DNA of 64,000 bases from Sphingomonas sp. UV9 (GTDB taxonomy: Bacteria; Pseudomonadota; Alphaproteobacteria; Sphingomonadales; Sphingomonadaceae): NCBI RefSeq assembly GCF_004101245.1, contig NZ_SCIN01000002.1:434001-498000 (forward strand). The letters are read 5' to 3'. Shown here one piece after another: positions 28,821 to 40,531 of this stretch (positions within the stretch are counted from its first letter, which is position 1; each line of letters opens with the position of its first letter). The position numbers were made by a program, and so were the translations under genes. The notes under the pieces were generated by a model. That model ran no database searches. It was not told the origin of the DNA and was given only the letters and a program-made list of their open reading frames with translations.

Positions 28821-29962
28821 GCGGCCTCTCTGTTCACGTCTTCAAGCTGATACGGAATCTCGATCTCGACCGAGAAGCCGCCAGCGGGCGTGGAGCGGGT
28901 TTCGAAACGGTGGTCGGGGCCGTATGCCTGAACCAACCTGTCTCTAATATTAGCGAGCCCCACGCCTGTGGATTGGCTTGAACCGATCCGGCCCTCGATC
29001 AAGCCCGGACCGGTATCGGATACGGCGATCTGCACGCGTTCCCCGGCGAGCCGCACTTCGACGCAGATATCGGCGCCTTCTTCCTGCGGCGTGACGGCAT
29101 ATTTGATCGCGTTTTCGACCAGAGGTTGCAGCAGGAGCGAGGGCAGGCGGGCGCGTTCGGCGCGCGGGTCGATGTCGAATTTGGGGCGCATCCGGTCTTC
29201 GAAGCGCATCTTCTCGATCTCGAGATACAGCTTCAGCTGGTCGACCTCCTGCGCGACGGTGACGTGCGCGGTCGGCTCGTTCGCCAGCGTATAGCGCAGG
29301 AACGACGACAACCGGCTGAGCATCGCGTTCGCCCGCTCGGTCTGTTTGAGCAGCACCAGCGTCGAGATCGAGTTCAGCGTGTTGAACAGAAAATGCGGGT
29401 TGAGCTGATAGCGCAGCATCGCCAGCTGTGCCGACGACGCCTGGTTCTCCAGATGCTCCATCTGGTCGATCTGTTGCTCGACGATCAGGTAGAAGTTGAT
29501 CCCGAAATACAGCGCCGACCAGCCGAACAGCACGGTGAAGGTCACGTACACCGACCCCAGCAGCCGCGTCAGCGTGACGCCCGGCGTCGCGGTCGCAATG
29601 AACGAGAAGGTGAACGCGTCGAGCACCGCGTACAGGAACGTGGCGGCGGCCAGCGTCGCGATCGTCAGGAAGATCCCGACCAGCCGGTTCATCCGCCGAT
29701 ACTGGCCGTACATCGTCGAGAGCAGCAGCGTGATGCAATAGCCGACGATCGCCTCGACGATCACCGGGATCACCCCGTCGAGCGACAGCCCGTTCGAGAT
29801 CGACACGACACCGCGCAGCAAGAGGTAGCCGCTCCACCCGACCGCCTGCAGGATCCAGAACGCGCGCGCCTTGTTCTCGAAGAACGGCCGCGCGGTGAAG
29901 GGCAGGCGCCGGGCCGAATTGAGGGCGGAGGGGCCGGATAACGGGGCAGGAGAATTAGCCAT
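28817..29962 (-). CDS. LytS/YehU-type sensor histidine kinase
   Basis: 381 residues. About four membrane spans between residues 38 and 161, a short coiled-coil, then a His_kinase domain with phosphoacceptor His190 in YQLNPHFLFNTLNS, and an HATPase with N box LVENAIKYAV and G box DTGPGL. No periplasmic sensor domain is evident, so the signal is probably sensed in or near the membrane. First gene of the pair with the LytTR regulator. Confidence 0.93.
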   Translation of the reverse strand: MANSPAPLSGPSALNSARRLPFTARPFFENKARAFWILQAVGWSGYLLLRGVVSISNGLSLDGVIPVIVEAIVGYCITLLLSTMYGQYRRMNRLVGIFLTIATLAAATFLYAVLDAFTFSFIATATPGVTLTRLLGSVYVTFTVLFGWSALYFGINFYLIVEQQIDQMEHLENQASSAQLAMLRYQLNPHFLFNTLNSISTLVLLKQTERANAMLSRLSSFLRYTLANEPTAHVTVAQEVDQLKLYLEIEKMRFEDRMRPKFDIDPRAERARLPSLLLQPLVENAIKYAVTPQEEGADICVEVRLAGERVQIAVSDTGPGLIEGRIGSSQSTGVGLANIRDRLVQAYGPDHRFETRSTPAGGFSVEIEIPYQLEDVNREAA

Positions 29963-30035
29963 TGGCCCGCGGTCTTACACGCGGGCGGCGGCAGGCGCAA
30001 AAGCTGCGGCCTACGGAGCGCGACGCATTACCCCT

Positions 30036-30152
30036 TCTTCCCCCCTTCCATGAAAGGGGAGGGGCCGGGGGTGGGTCGGTTTCCGCAACACCGATCGCTC
30101 GCGACTCAAGCGGGCCAACCCACCCCCGACCCCTCCCTTTCAGGGAAGGGAG
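30036..30152. repeat. Palindromic repeat, family D variant
   Basis: Arms CCCCCTTCCATGAAAGGGGA and CCCTCCCTTTCAGGGAAGGG with inner GGGGGTGGGT/ACCCACCCCC. Located between the divergent kinase gene and the DUF2946 operon. Confidence 0.75.
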
Positions 30153-30252
30153 ATGCTTCGGCGCTCCGCCTCCAACGCTTGCGCGACGCAACACCCCCCG
30201 GACCAAACGTCCACTTGCCGCGCTCGCCCGCTCGGCGCACACCGCCGCCAGC

Positions 30253-30684
30253 ATGGCCGCCCTCCGCATTCTGACCGCGACGCATCGCCGTTGGCTGTTG
30301 CTGCTGTTCGCCTGCGCCATGCTCGTCCGCGCGCTGATCCCGACCGGCTGGATGCCGATCACCGACGCGCAAGGCTTCCACATCGTGCTCTGCTCCGGCA
30401 CCGGCCCGGCGATGCTCTCGACCGGGCCCTCAGCAAAGGCGCCGATGAACCATGCCATGGCCGGCATGCATCACGAGAAATCGTCCGATCATCACAGCCA
30501 GGGCCCCGAGCACCCGTGCGCGTTCGCCGGGGTCACCCCCGCGATCGACGCGCCCACGCTCGCCGCTCCGCTGCCCCTCGTCCGCATCCGCGCAACGCCG
30601 GCCCTTGCCCGCGCGCTCGTCACGATCGGCCACGGCCTCGCCGCGCCCCCACCGCCGCAGACCGGTCCGCCCACCTTCGCCTGA
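30253..30684 (+). CDS. DUF2946-like His/Met-rich membrane-anchored protein
   Basis: 143 residues from ATG at 30253. One hydrophobic segment near residues 13-30 (RWLLLLFACAMLVRALIPTGWMP), a conserved-looking GFHIVLCSGTGPA, then a His/Met cluster (MNHAMAGMHHEKSSDHH) and CAFAG. The layout fits the DUF2946 family, often found beside TonB-dependent copper receptors. The His/Met cluster suggests a soft-metal ligand. First gene of an operon with the TonB receptor and PepSY protein. Confidence 0.72.
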   Translation: MAALRILTATHRRWLLLLFACAMLVRALIPTGWMPITDAQGFHIVLCSGTGPAMLSTGPSAKAPMNHAMAGMHHEKSSDHHSQGPEHPCAFAGVTPAIDAPTLAAPLPLVRIRATPALARALVTIGHGLAAPPPPQTGPPTFA

Positions 30685-30738
30685 CGCCGCGCGCTGCCGC
30701 CAAGCAGCGCCGCCACGCCCGGAATCGAAGGATATGCA

Positions 30739-33030
30739 ATGCCAATGCTCCACAGCGCGCGAACCCGCGGGTTCGCCTGCGCGTCGCTGATCGCGCTCGC
30801 CACCCCGGCGCGCCCCGAAGATACCAAGACCCAGCCCGACATCCTCGTCCTCGCGGCCAAACAGGCGCAATCGATCGAGAATGCCCCCGCCACGCAGGCC
30901 AGTATCGACGCCGCGACGATTGCCACCACGACCAACGCGATGAACGCCGAGGACAGCCTCAAATACCTGCCGAGCCTGCTCGTCCGCAAACGCCATATCG
31001 GCGACACGCAGGCCCCGCTCGCCACGCGCACCAGCGGCGTTGGCGCCAGCGCCCGCAGCCTGATCTACGCGGACGGTGCGCTCCTGTCGGCGCTGATCGG
31101 CAACAACAACACGAATGCCTCGCCGCGCTGGGGCCTTGTCAGCCCGCAGGAGATCGCGCGCGTCGATGTGCTCTACGGACCGTTCTCCGCCGTCTATCCG
31201 GGCAACGCGATCGGCGCGGTCGTGAATATCACCACGCGGCTGCCGGACGCGCTGGAGGCCACGATAACCGCCGGCACCAACGTCCAGCGCTACGAGCAAT
31301 ACGGCACGCGCGACACGCTGCCCGCCTATCAGGTCGGCGCGACGCTCGGCGACCGGTTCGGCCCGCTCAGCCTGTTCGCCAGCTACGACCACGTCACCAG
31401 CAACAGCCAGCCGGTCCTGTTCGTCACCGCCCCGCGGCCTACCACGATTAGCACCACCGGCACGCCCGTCACCGGCGGCTATGACGCCGTCAATCGCACC
31501 AACGCGCCGATCCGCGTGCTCGGCTCGAGCGGGATCGAGCATCAGCGTCAGGATCGCTTCAAGCTGAAGGCCGCGCTCGACGTCACGTCCGGCATCCGCC
31601 TGACCTATGTCGGCGCGCTGTTCCTCAACGACACCGACGCGGTCGCGCAGACCTACCTGACCGACGCGACCACCGGCCAACTCGCGTACGCCGGCAGCTT
31701 CAACATCGACGGCCGCGCCTACACGGTCGCACCGAGCGCCTTTTCCGGCGGCACCTACGCGCAGGACCAGCGCCACTGGAGCCATTCGCTCTCCGCCACC
31801 GGCACATCGAAAGCGGTCGACTGGCAGGTCACCGGCACGCTCTACGACTATGCCCGCGACGTCCAGCGCGTCCCGACCACCGCGCTTGCCCCGATGCCGA
31901 CTGGTGCACAGACCGGCGGGGCAGGGACGATCGCCCGGCTCGACGGCACCGGCTGGGCGACGCTCGACGCCAAGGCCGCATGGCATGGCGGCAACCACGT
32001 CGTCAGCGCCGGCGCGCATCTCGATCGCTTCGAATTGAACAGCAACCGCTACGCAACCACCGACTGGATTTCAGGCAGCGAAGGCGCACTCAACCTCCAG
32101 TCGAAGGGCAAGACCCGCACCGCGGCGCTATGGGCGCAGGATGCATGGACGCCGATCCCCGACGTCACGCTCACGCTGGGCGGTCGCTACGAATGGTGGC
32201 GCGCCTATGACGGCCGCAACTATTCGCTGAGCCCGGCGATCGCCCGGACGCAACCCGAACTGGACGCCGCGCGCTTCTCCCCCAAGGCGTCGCTGGCGTG
32301 GACCGCGACCCCGAACTGGACCGCCCGAGCCTCGTTCGGGACGGCGTGGCGCTTTCCCACCGTCGGCGAACTCTACCAGATCGTCACCACCCCCGTCGCC
32401 GCCGTCCCCGATCCAAACCTGAAACCCGAACGCGCACGCTCCGAGGAGTTCAGCGTCGAGCATCACGACGACCGCGGCACGCTCCGCGTCTCGCTGTTCA
32501 ACGAATCGATCAGGGACGCGCTGATCTCGCAGACCGGCCCGCTCAACGGCACCACGACGCTCGCCACTTTCGTCCAGAACGTCGACCGGACGCGCGCGCG
32601 GGGCGTCGAGGCCGCCGTGCAACGCACCGACATCGTGCGCGATTTCGATCTCTCCGCCAGCGTCACCTATGCCGACGCCACCACGCGGGCGAACCCCGCA
32701 TTCCCCGCCTCGGTCGGCAAGCGCCTGCCGCAGGTCCCCGCATGGAAGGCGACGTTGGTCGGCACCTGGCGCCCCGCCGCCGGCGTCGCGCTCACCGCCG
32801 CCGGTCGCTACGTCAGCCGCTTCTACGGCACGCTCGACAACAGCGATGTCGTCGGCAACACCTATCAGGGCTTCTACAAATATCTCGTCGTCGATCTCCG
32901 CGCGCAGGTCCGCGTCAGCGAGCATTACACGCTCGGGCTCGGCGTCGATAATGTCGGCAACGACCGGTATTTCCTGTTCCACCCGTTCCCGCAGCGCAGC
33001 TTCCAGGCGGACCTCACATGGGCCTTGTGA
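30739..33030 (+). CDS. TonB-dependent outer membrane receptor (metal-operon type)
   Basis: 763 residues. N-terminal export signal, plug domain (about 35-165: ENAPATQASIDA, LKYLPSLLVRKR, DVLYGPFSAVYPGNAIGAVVNI), then a 22-strand barrel ending in a C-terminal aromatic/leucine strand (QADLTWAL). A TonB box is not clear. The neighbours DUF2946 and PepSY point to copper or iron uptake; copper is favoured from the His/Met-rich first gene, but this is inference. The end overlaps the PepSY start by 13 nt. Confidence 0.9.
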   Translation: MPMLHSARTRGFACASLIALATPARPEDTKTQPDILVLAAKQAQSIENAPATQASIDAATIATTTNAMNAEDSLKYLPSLLVRKRHIGDTQAPLATRTSGVGASARSLIYADGALLSALIGNNNTNASPRWGLVSPQEIARVDVLYGPFSAVYPGNAIGAVVNITTRLPDALEATITAGTNVQRYEQYGTRDTLPAYQVGATLGDRFGPLSLFASYDHVTSNSQPVLFVTAPRPTTISTTGTPVTGGYDAVNRTNAPIRVLGSSGIEHQRQDRFKLKAALDVTSGIRLTYVGALFLNDTDAVAQTYLTDATTGQLAYAGSFNIDGRAYTVAPSAFSGGTYAQDQRHWSHSLSATGTSKAVDWQVTGTLYDYARDVQRVPTTALAPMPTGAQTGGAGTIARLDGTGWATLDAKAAWHGGNHVVSAGAHLDRFELNSNRYATTDWISGSEGALNLQSKGKTRTAALWAQDAWTPIPDVTLTLGGRYEWWRAYDGRNYSLSPAIARTQPELDAARFSPKASLAWTATPNWTARASFGTAWRFPTVGELYQIVTTPVAAVPDPNLKPERARSEEFSVEHHDDRGTLRVSLFNESIRDALISQTGPLNGTTTLATFVQNVDRTRARGVEAAVQRTDIVRDFDLSASVTYADATTRANPAFPASVGKRLPQVPAWKATLVGTWRPAAGVALTAAGRYVSRFYGTLDNSDVVGNTYQGFYKYLVVDLRAQVRVSEHYTLGLGVDNVGNDRYFLFHPFPQRSFQADLTWAL

Positions 33031-34331
33031 CCAAACCGGGCACGTCCTGGTACAACGCGGTCTGGCGCTGGCATTTCTATGCCGGGCTGTTCTGCCTGCC
33101 GTTCATCCTCTGGCTGTCGGTCACCGGCACGATCTACCTGTGGAAGCCGCAGATCGAGGCGTGGCAGGAGCGCGCCTACGACCATCTCGCCATAACCGCC
33201 GTCCGCGCGCGCCCCGACCAGATCGTCGCCACCGCCCTCGCCGCGCAGCCGGGCGCGCGCTTCGCCAAATACGAACGCCCCGAAACGCCGACCCAGGCCG
33301 TCCGCGTCCTCATCGCCAGGGACGGCGTCGACACGCGCGTCTATGTCGATCCCTACAGCCTGCGCGTCCTTGGCAGCGTCCGCGAAGACTCGCGCCTGAT
33401 GAAGACGATCTCGTCCCTCCACGGCACGTTGCTCGCAGGGAAGTTCGGCAGCTGGCTCGTCGAGATCGCCGCCTGCTGGACGATCACGATGTTGCTCACC
33501 GGCCTCTATCTCTGGTGGCCGAGGGGCGCGAAGGGCCTGGCCGGTGTCCTCTACCCGCGCTGGCGCAGCGGCCGGCGCCTGTTCTGGCGCGATACGCATG
33601 CGGTCGCCGGCATTTGGGTCAGCCTTGCCGCGGTGTTCCTGATCGCCACCGGACTTCCCTGGGCCAACGCCTGGGGCAGCTATCTCGGCGCGATCCGCAC
33701 CGCGACCGCCACCACCGACGGCCCGGTCGACTGGATGATCGCCGGCAAGTCCGCCGCCCAGCCCCCCGCCAAGCCAAACCCGAAGACCGACGAACACGCC
33801 GAGCACAGGGGCATGGCGATGCCCGCCGCGACGACACGGCCCGGCGATCTCGACCGCATGGTCGCGGTCGCCGGGCGGCTCCCGCTTGCCGCCCCGGTCC
33901 TGATCGCGCCGAAGCCGGGCACCGCGACCTGGACGATCGGCTCCGAGTCCGCCAACCGCCCCGAACGCACCCGCCTGACCCTCGACGGCGCCACCGGCCG
34001 CATCCTCGACCGCCGTGATTTCGCCCAACGCCACTGGATCGACCGCGCGATCGGCTACGGTATAGCCATCCACGAAGGCGCGTTCTTCGGTCTGGCGAAC
34101 CAGATCCTCGGGACGCTGGTCACGACGCTGCTGGCGACGCTCGCCATATCCGGCACCATCATGTGGTGGCGCCGCCGCAAGCCCGGCACGCCCGGCGCCC
34201 CAATCAAGCTCAGCCGTCCCCGATATGGGGCCATACTGATCGCAAGCATCACCGCACTCGCCATCGCCATGCCGATGTTCGGCGCGACCTTGCTCGCGGT
34301 CCTGGCAATCGACAGCCTCCGCCCCCGCTAG
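33018..34331 (+). CDS. PepSY-associated TM protein (PiuB-like)
   Basis: 437 residues. Membrane spans at about 19-41, 148-168, 195-215, 355-375 and 395-420, with PepSY-like periplasmic domains between. Typical motifs are WRWHFYAGLFCLPFILWLSVTGTIYLW and the membrane histidines (LHGTLLAGKFG, RDTHAVAGIW, HEGAFFGLANQ) that may bind haem or metal as in ferric reductase-like members. An inserted His/Met-rich loop (EHAEHRGMAM) echoes the first gene. Overlaps the receptor gene by 13 nt. Confidence 0.88.
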   Translation: MGLVTKPGTSWYNAVWRWHFYAGLFCLPFILWLSVTGTIYLWKPQIEAWQERAYDHLAITAVRARPDQIVATALAAQPGARFAKYERPETPTQAVRVLIARDGVDTRVYVDPYSLRVLGSVREDSRLMKTISSLHGTLLAGKFGSWLVEIAACWTITMLLTGLYLWWPRGAKGLAGVLYPRWRSGRRLFWRDTHAVAGIWVSLAAVFLIATGLPWANAWGSYLGAIRTATATTDGPVDWMIAGKSAAQPPAKPNPKTDEHAEHRGMAMPAATTRPGDLDRMVAVAGRLPLAAPVLIAPKPGTATWTIGSESANRPERTRLTLDGATGRILDRRDFAQRHWIDRAIGYGIAIHEGAFFGLANQILGTLVTTLLATLAISGTIMWWRRRKPGTPGAPIKLSRPRYGAILIASITALAIAMPMFGATLLAVLAIDSLRPR

Positions 34332-34334
34332 AAA

Positions 34335-34371
34335 CGAAAAAGGCCGCCGCTCCCCGAAGGAAACGGCGGCC
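34335..34371 (-). terminator. Terminator at convergent gene ends (best on minus strand)
   Basis: 8-bp stem GGCCGCCG/CGGCGGCC (34342-34349 with 34364-34371). On the minus strand it is followed by TTTTTCG, so it serves the receptor gene at 34396-36876; on the plus strand the tail is weak. Confidence 0.7.
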
Positions 34372-34395
34372 ATTTCAAGCTGCGGTATCGAAGGC

Positions 34396-36876
34396 TCAGA
34401 AGCCGACGATGAGCGACCCGCTGATCGCCCGCGGCGAACCGAAGTTCACGAACGCGCCGGTGCCGGCCTGCGACAGGCTGCCGCTAAAGGAGCCGACATA
34501 GAACTCGTCGAAGAGGTTGCTGACGTTCAGCTGCAAGTACGTCTTCGCCAGCCCTGCACTTGCCAGTGAGTAGCGGATGTCGAGGTCGACGACCGTATAG
34601 CCGCCAAACTTGACCGTGTTGGTATCGTTCAGGAAGCGACGACCCGTGTACTTGACCTGTGCGCCAAGATCGAGATCGCCGATGCTGCCCTGAAGACGTC
34701 CGCCGGCGAGCCAGTTCGGTGCTGCGCGCTCGTAGTTACCCGCCGTGGCGGCGAAGGTCGTTGCCCCGGTGGCGACGTTGTCCTGGATTTCCGACTTGAT
34801 GTACGAACCGAAGACATAGGCCAGGACCTGCGGAACCGGACGAACCGATACGCTGGCATCAAAGCCATATTTCTTCACTTCGCCCAGATTTGTATCGACC
34901 GAGCAATCGCAATCGAGGTCATAAGCCGACACGATGCGGTTTTTATAGGTCGAGTACCAACCGGTCAGTGCTGCCTGAACGATGCTGCGCTGGTAGCGCA
35001 GGCTCAGATCGTAGCTGTTTGACGTTTCGGGCTGCGGCTTGGCTGCGGAGTTGGTCGCGGGCACGTACAGCGAGTTGTACAGCGTATCCGTACCTGGAAC
35101 CGAAAGGTTCTGGGCAAAGCTTGCCGCGACGCTGACGGCTGGCGTGAGGCGGAACGTCGCGCCCACGTTCGGCAGGATCTTGTCGTACTTGTACGTCCGC
35201 ACCTGCGGTGGTGCTGCACCCCGCGGTGCTCCGGTTGCCGTCGTCGTGTACGGATTGGCCGCCTGGAAGGCAGCGGCGTTGCCGCCGGCGACGCAGTTGA
35301 CGTTGCCGCTGAGCGACGTGGTGTAGCAATACTGATTGAGGTCGCGCTTGTAGAACGGTGCGCTCACGCCGAGCAACAGCGTCAGCTTCTCGTCGATGAA
35401 CTGGCCGCGATACTCAGCAGCGACCTTGTTCAGTGTAGCGAATGACTTGCGGTTGCGCTTTTGAAGAACGTTGCCGGCGCCATCGGTCAGCGGATTGTTG
35501 ACGGGGAACACGTCGGACGGCTCGCCGCCAATATCCAGCGCACCGGTCTCGCCAGTCTGGCGATGGCGGGCCCGGTCATACGTATACGACAGACGGACGC
35601 GGTTGTTAGGGTCCAAGTCGTACGCAAGGTTGGCAACGCCGGTATAGCGGTTGGTCTGCGTCTGGCTTGGCTGCAGGACGGTCACCCGACCGGTTGGGCT
35701 GATGATGCCGTCACCGTTGAGATCCGCGTTATAATATGGGATTGGCGCGCCGGTATTGCCGATCGCCGACGGGAAGTAGCCGGTGAAGCTCTGGCCGTTT
35801 TGCGTGAATGCGCTCTCGCGGGCCGACACGGTCCCACCGCCGTTTGCCTTCACATACTGATATGCGCCGTCCAGCGACAGGATCAGACCTTCTGCCAGCG
35901 TGTAGCGCGAGTTTATGCGCGCATTGCCGTTGTTCGACGGGTTATACCGACGCTCGAACGACGTGCCGCACGTGTTCGGCGTACCGTTCAAGCTGACGTT
36001 GCAGGGAATGCCGCCGGGAATGTCGTAGAACCGCACCGACTTGTCGCTACCGAACGACGCGGCGTTCAGCGGCGAACCGCCAAAGTTGTTCCGGTTGACG
36101 TTGTAGTTGCCTGCCAGCGAGATGAAGTCGCCGTTGTTGCCGATGTCCTGACGGATCTTGGCGTTGTACTGCGATTTCTGGACGACGCCGTAGTTCGCAA
36201 ATGCCGCTTCGTTGTGCGCGTTCGATGCCGCGAACCAGGCCTTGGTGCCATGGCCGGTTATGTCGCCGGTCTGGATCAGGCCGAAAATGCGCGTGTAGGG
36301 GCGGTCGCCTGCGCCGTCCGCAACGATGTTGCCGTAGCTGGCGACAGCCATGCCGCTCAGTACTTCGCTCGGGTTCAGCGTATTGATGTTGACGGTGCCA
36401 CCGACTGCCGACGCGGTCGGGCTGTCGACGTCGGTCGCGCCCAGGTTGACGTTGACGTTCGAAATCAGTTCGGGGTCGACCTGCTGATTGGTATAGATAG
36501 CGTAGTTGCCCGAGTCATTCAGCGGAATGCCGTCGAACGTCTGCGAGATGCGCGACGAATCAAAACCACGGATCGTGAACGAACCGCCTGACGAACCCCA
36601 GGGGTCATTGTTCGTGAAGCTGACGCCGGGGACAAGATTGATGATCTCGTTGACCGATTGGCCCGGGCGCTGACGCTGGATCAGCTCGCTGGTGATGACG
36701 ACCTTAGGCTTCGGCGAGTCAGGAATCTCAACGCCGCCGACGGCCTTGTCCTTCTTGCCGCTGACGACGATTTCGCTCGATTCATCGAACGACTGGGATC
36801 CGGTCGACTGAGCGAAGGCCGCGGCCGGAATCATGAGCGCGGCGAATGCAACGCCGCAAGCAAGCATGGTACGCAT
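34396..36876 (-). CDS. TonB-dependent outer membrane receptor
   Basis: 826 residues. Clean signal peptide (MRTMLACGVAFAALMIPAAAFAQ), a TonB-box-like EIVVSGKK at residues 35-42, plug domain (SVNEIINLVPGVSF, GSFTIRGFDSSRISQTFDGIPLND, ASAVGGTVNINT) and barrel ending in Phe (SGSLIVGF). A Cys-Asp-Cys pair (DLDCDCSVD) lies in a late loop. Substrate unknown. AAGGGGA precedes the ATG. Base use is less GC-extreme than the neighbouring receptor gene, perhaps reflecting high expression. Confidence 0.92.
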   Translation of the reverse strand: MRTMLACGVAFAALMIPAAAFAQSTGSQSFDESSEIVVSGKKDKAVGGVEIPDSPKPKVVITSELIQRQRPGQSVNEIINLVPGVSFTNNDPWGSSGGSFTIRGFDSSRISQTFDGIPLNDSGNYAIYTNQQVDPELISNVNVNLGATDVDSPTASAVGGTVNINTLNPSEVLSGMAVASYGNIVADGAGDRPYTRIFGLIQTGDITGHGTKAWFAASNAHNEAAFANYGVVQKSQYNAKIRQDIGNNGDFISLAGNYNVNRNNFGGSPLNAASFGSDKSVRFYDIPGGIPCNVSLNGTPNTCGTSFERRYNPSNNGNARINSRYTLAEGLILSLDGAYQYVKANGGGTVSARESAFTQNGQSFTGYFPSAIGNTGAPIPYYNADLNGDGIISPTGRVTVLQPSQTQTNRYTGVANLAYDLDPNNRVRLSYTYDRARHRQTGETGALDIGGEPSDVFPVNNPLTDGAGNVLQKRNRKSFATLNKVAAEYRGQFIDEKLTLLLGVSAPFYKRDLNQYCYTTSLSGNVNCVAGGNAAAFQAANPYTTTATGAPRGAAPPQVRTYKYDKILPNVGATFRLTPAVSVAASFAQNLSVPGTDTLYNSLYVPATNSAAKPQPETSNSYDLSLRYQRSIVQAALTGWYSTYKNRIVSAYDLDCDCSVDTNLGEVKKYGFDASVSVRPVPQVLAYVFGSYIKSEIQDNVATGATTFAATAGNYERAAPNWLAGGRLQGSIGDLDLGAQVKYTGRRFLNDTNTVKFGGYTVVDLDIRYSLASAGLAKTYLQLNVSNLFDEFYVGSFSGSLSQAGTGAFVNFGSPRAISGSLIVGF

Positions 36877-36965
36877 CTGAATAATGTCCCCTTAGAGCCC
36901 CTAGCTCTGGATGTCGGCTTTTCCACCGCACATCCGTGCCCCTGCACGTGGGATATTTCGGTTGT

Positions 36966-36993
36966 GTGACATTGGCGAGTCGGGAAGTGTCAC
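36966..36993. promoter_or_regulatory. Inverted repeat upstream of the TonB receptor
   Basis: GTGACA (36966-36971) and TGTCAC (36988-36993), a 6-bp inverted repeat with a 16-nt spacer, 90 nt upstream of the receptor start. It could be an operator; no matching regulator is identified. Confidence 0.3.
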
Positions 36994-37089
36994 GAACGCA
37001 CTCCGTTACGCTGCGTTGCAAAAAAGCCACGCCCTGCAACCGTTTTGGCCGGGATGGAACCGATGCGACCGGGTCCTGCCCCAACCGCC

Positions 37090-39279
<2,190 letters not shown>

Positions 39280-39386
39280 TTAGGGGAGGGGCCCCGCTTT
39301 CGACAAGACCTGGATCAACATGGCGTGAACATTCGCTCCACTTAAGCGCTGACATCCCAAGACAAAATTTCCGGGACACGCCAATC

Positions 39387-40358
39387 ATGACCGACACCAA
39401 CCGCCGCGACCTCTTCAAGGGCGCCGCCGTCACCGGGCTCGCGGCCGCCGCGACGCCCGCCTTCGCGCAAGGGAAAGCCCCGCTCGCCGATCCGCAGACC
39501 CGCTTCACCTCGGCGCCATTCCCCGAACAGCGCCAGAAATGGCCCGCGCTCCAGCGCGACATGCGCCCCGTCCCCGATTGCGGCGAGGCGACCTACCGCG
39601 GCTCGGGCCGGCTCGCGGGTCGCAAGGCGCTCGTCACCGGCGGCGACTCGGGGATCGGCCGCGCGGCGGTCATCGCCTTCGCGCGCGAGGGCGCCGACGT
39701 CGCGATCAACTATTACCCGACCGAGGAACCCGACGCGCAGGACGTCGCCAAGCTGCTCCGCGCCGAGGGGCGGAAAGTCGTGCTGATCCCCGGCGACCTG
39801 ACCGACGCGAAATTCTGCACCGACCTGATCGCGCGCGCCAACCGCGAGCTCGGCGGGCTCGACATCCTCGTCAACAATGCCGCCTATCAGCAGTCGAAGG
39901 CGTCGATCGCCGAGATCAGCGCCGAGCAGTTCGACCGGACGATGAAGACCAACGTCTATGCGATGTTCCACCTGTGCAAGGCGGCAATCCCGCTGATGAA
40001 GCCGGGCGCGTCGATCATCAACACGGGCTCGGTCAATTCGGTCGATCCGGGCGAGGAACTGCTCGACTACGCGACCACCAAGGGGGCGATCCTGATCTTC
40101 ACCAAGGGGCTGGCGAAGCAGCTCGGCAAGAAAGGCATCCGCGTCAACATGGTCGCGCCGGGTCCGGTCTGGACGCCGCTCCAGGTCGCCGGCGGTCAGC
40201 TTTCCGGCACGATGGGCGAGTTCGGCCAGAAGACCCCGCTCGGCCGCGCGGGCCAGCCCGCTGAGCTAGCGTCGCTGTTCGTGACGCTGGCGGAGACGGG
40301 CACGAGCTTTACCAGCGGCAGCGCCTTCGCGGCAACGGGTGGCAGCGGGGTTTTGTAA
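39387..40358 (+). CDS. Tat-exported short-chain dehydrogenase/reductase
   Basis: 323 residues. Twin-arginine signal NRRDLFKGAAVTGLAAAATPAFAQ (residues 5-28), then a classical SDR: TGGDSGIGR nucleotide motif near residue 83, NNAA near 154, catalytic Ser in NTGSVNSV and YATTK. Close to the glucose-1-dehydrogenase-like general stress SDRs (YhdF/YdaD type), in which an N-terminal extension before the Rossmann fold (FPEQRQKWPALQRDMRPVPDCGE) is typical. Periplasmic localisation of an NAD(P)-dependent fold is odd. Confidence 0.88.
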   Translation: MTDTNRRDLFKGAAVTGLAAAATPAFAQGKAPLADPQTRFTSAPFPEQRQKWPALQRDMRPVPDCGEATYRGSGRLAGRKALVTGGDSGIGRAAVIAFAREGADVAINYYPTEEPDAQDVAKLLRAEGRKVVLIPGDLTDAKFCTDLIARANRELGGLDILVNNAAYQQSKASIAEISAEQFDRTMKTNVYAMFHLCKAAIPLMKPGASIINTGSVNSVDPGEELLDYATTKGAILIFTKGLAKQLGKKGIRVNMVAPGPVWTPLQVAGGQLSGTMGEFGQKTPLGRAGQPAELASLFVTLAETGTSFTSGSAFAATGGSGVL

Positions 40359-40414
40359 CGCGCCTATCGGCACCCTTCCGATCCTGCGCAGCGTGAAGGA
40401 ATAGCAACCGTTCC

Positions 40415-40493
40415 GTTCTCCCGCGAAGGCAGGAGTCCAGGAATCACGAACGGTGTCGCGCGTAACCCTGGCCCCCCGCCTCCGCGGGGGAGC
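40415..40493. repeat. Palindromic repeat, family A (long form)
   Basis: Arms GTTCTCCCGCGAAGGCAGGA and CCCCGCCTCCGCGGGGGAGC with CCAGGAATCACGAACG in the inner left part. Lies between the convergent SDR and recN genes. Confidence 0.8.
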
Positions 40494-40531
40494 AGGAAAG
40501 CCGAGCAGGCCGGCTCCAGCCTAGCCCAACC

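Noticed and set aside
39301..39386. EcfG-type promoter upstream of the Tat-SDR gene
   Set aside because: GAAC is present but no GTT-type -10 lies at 16-17 nt.
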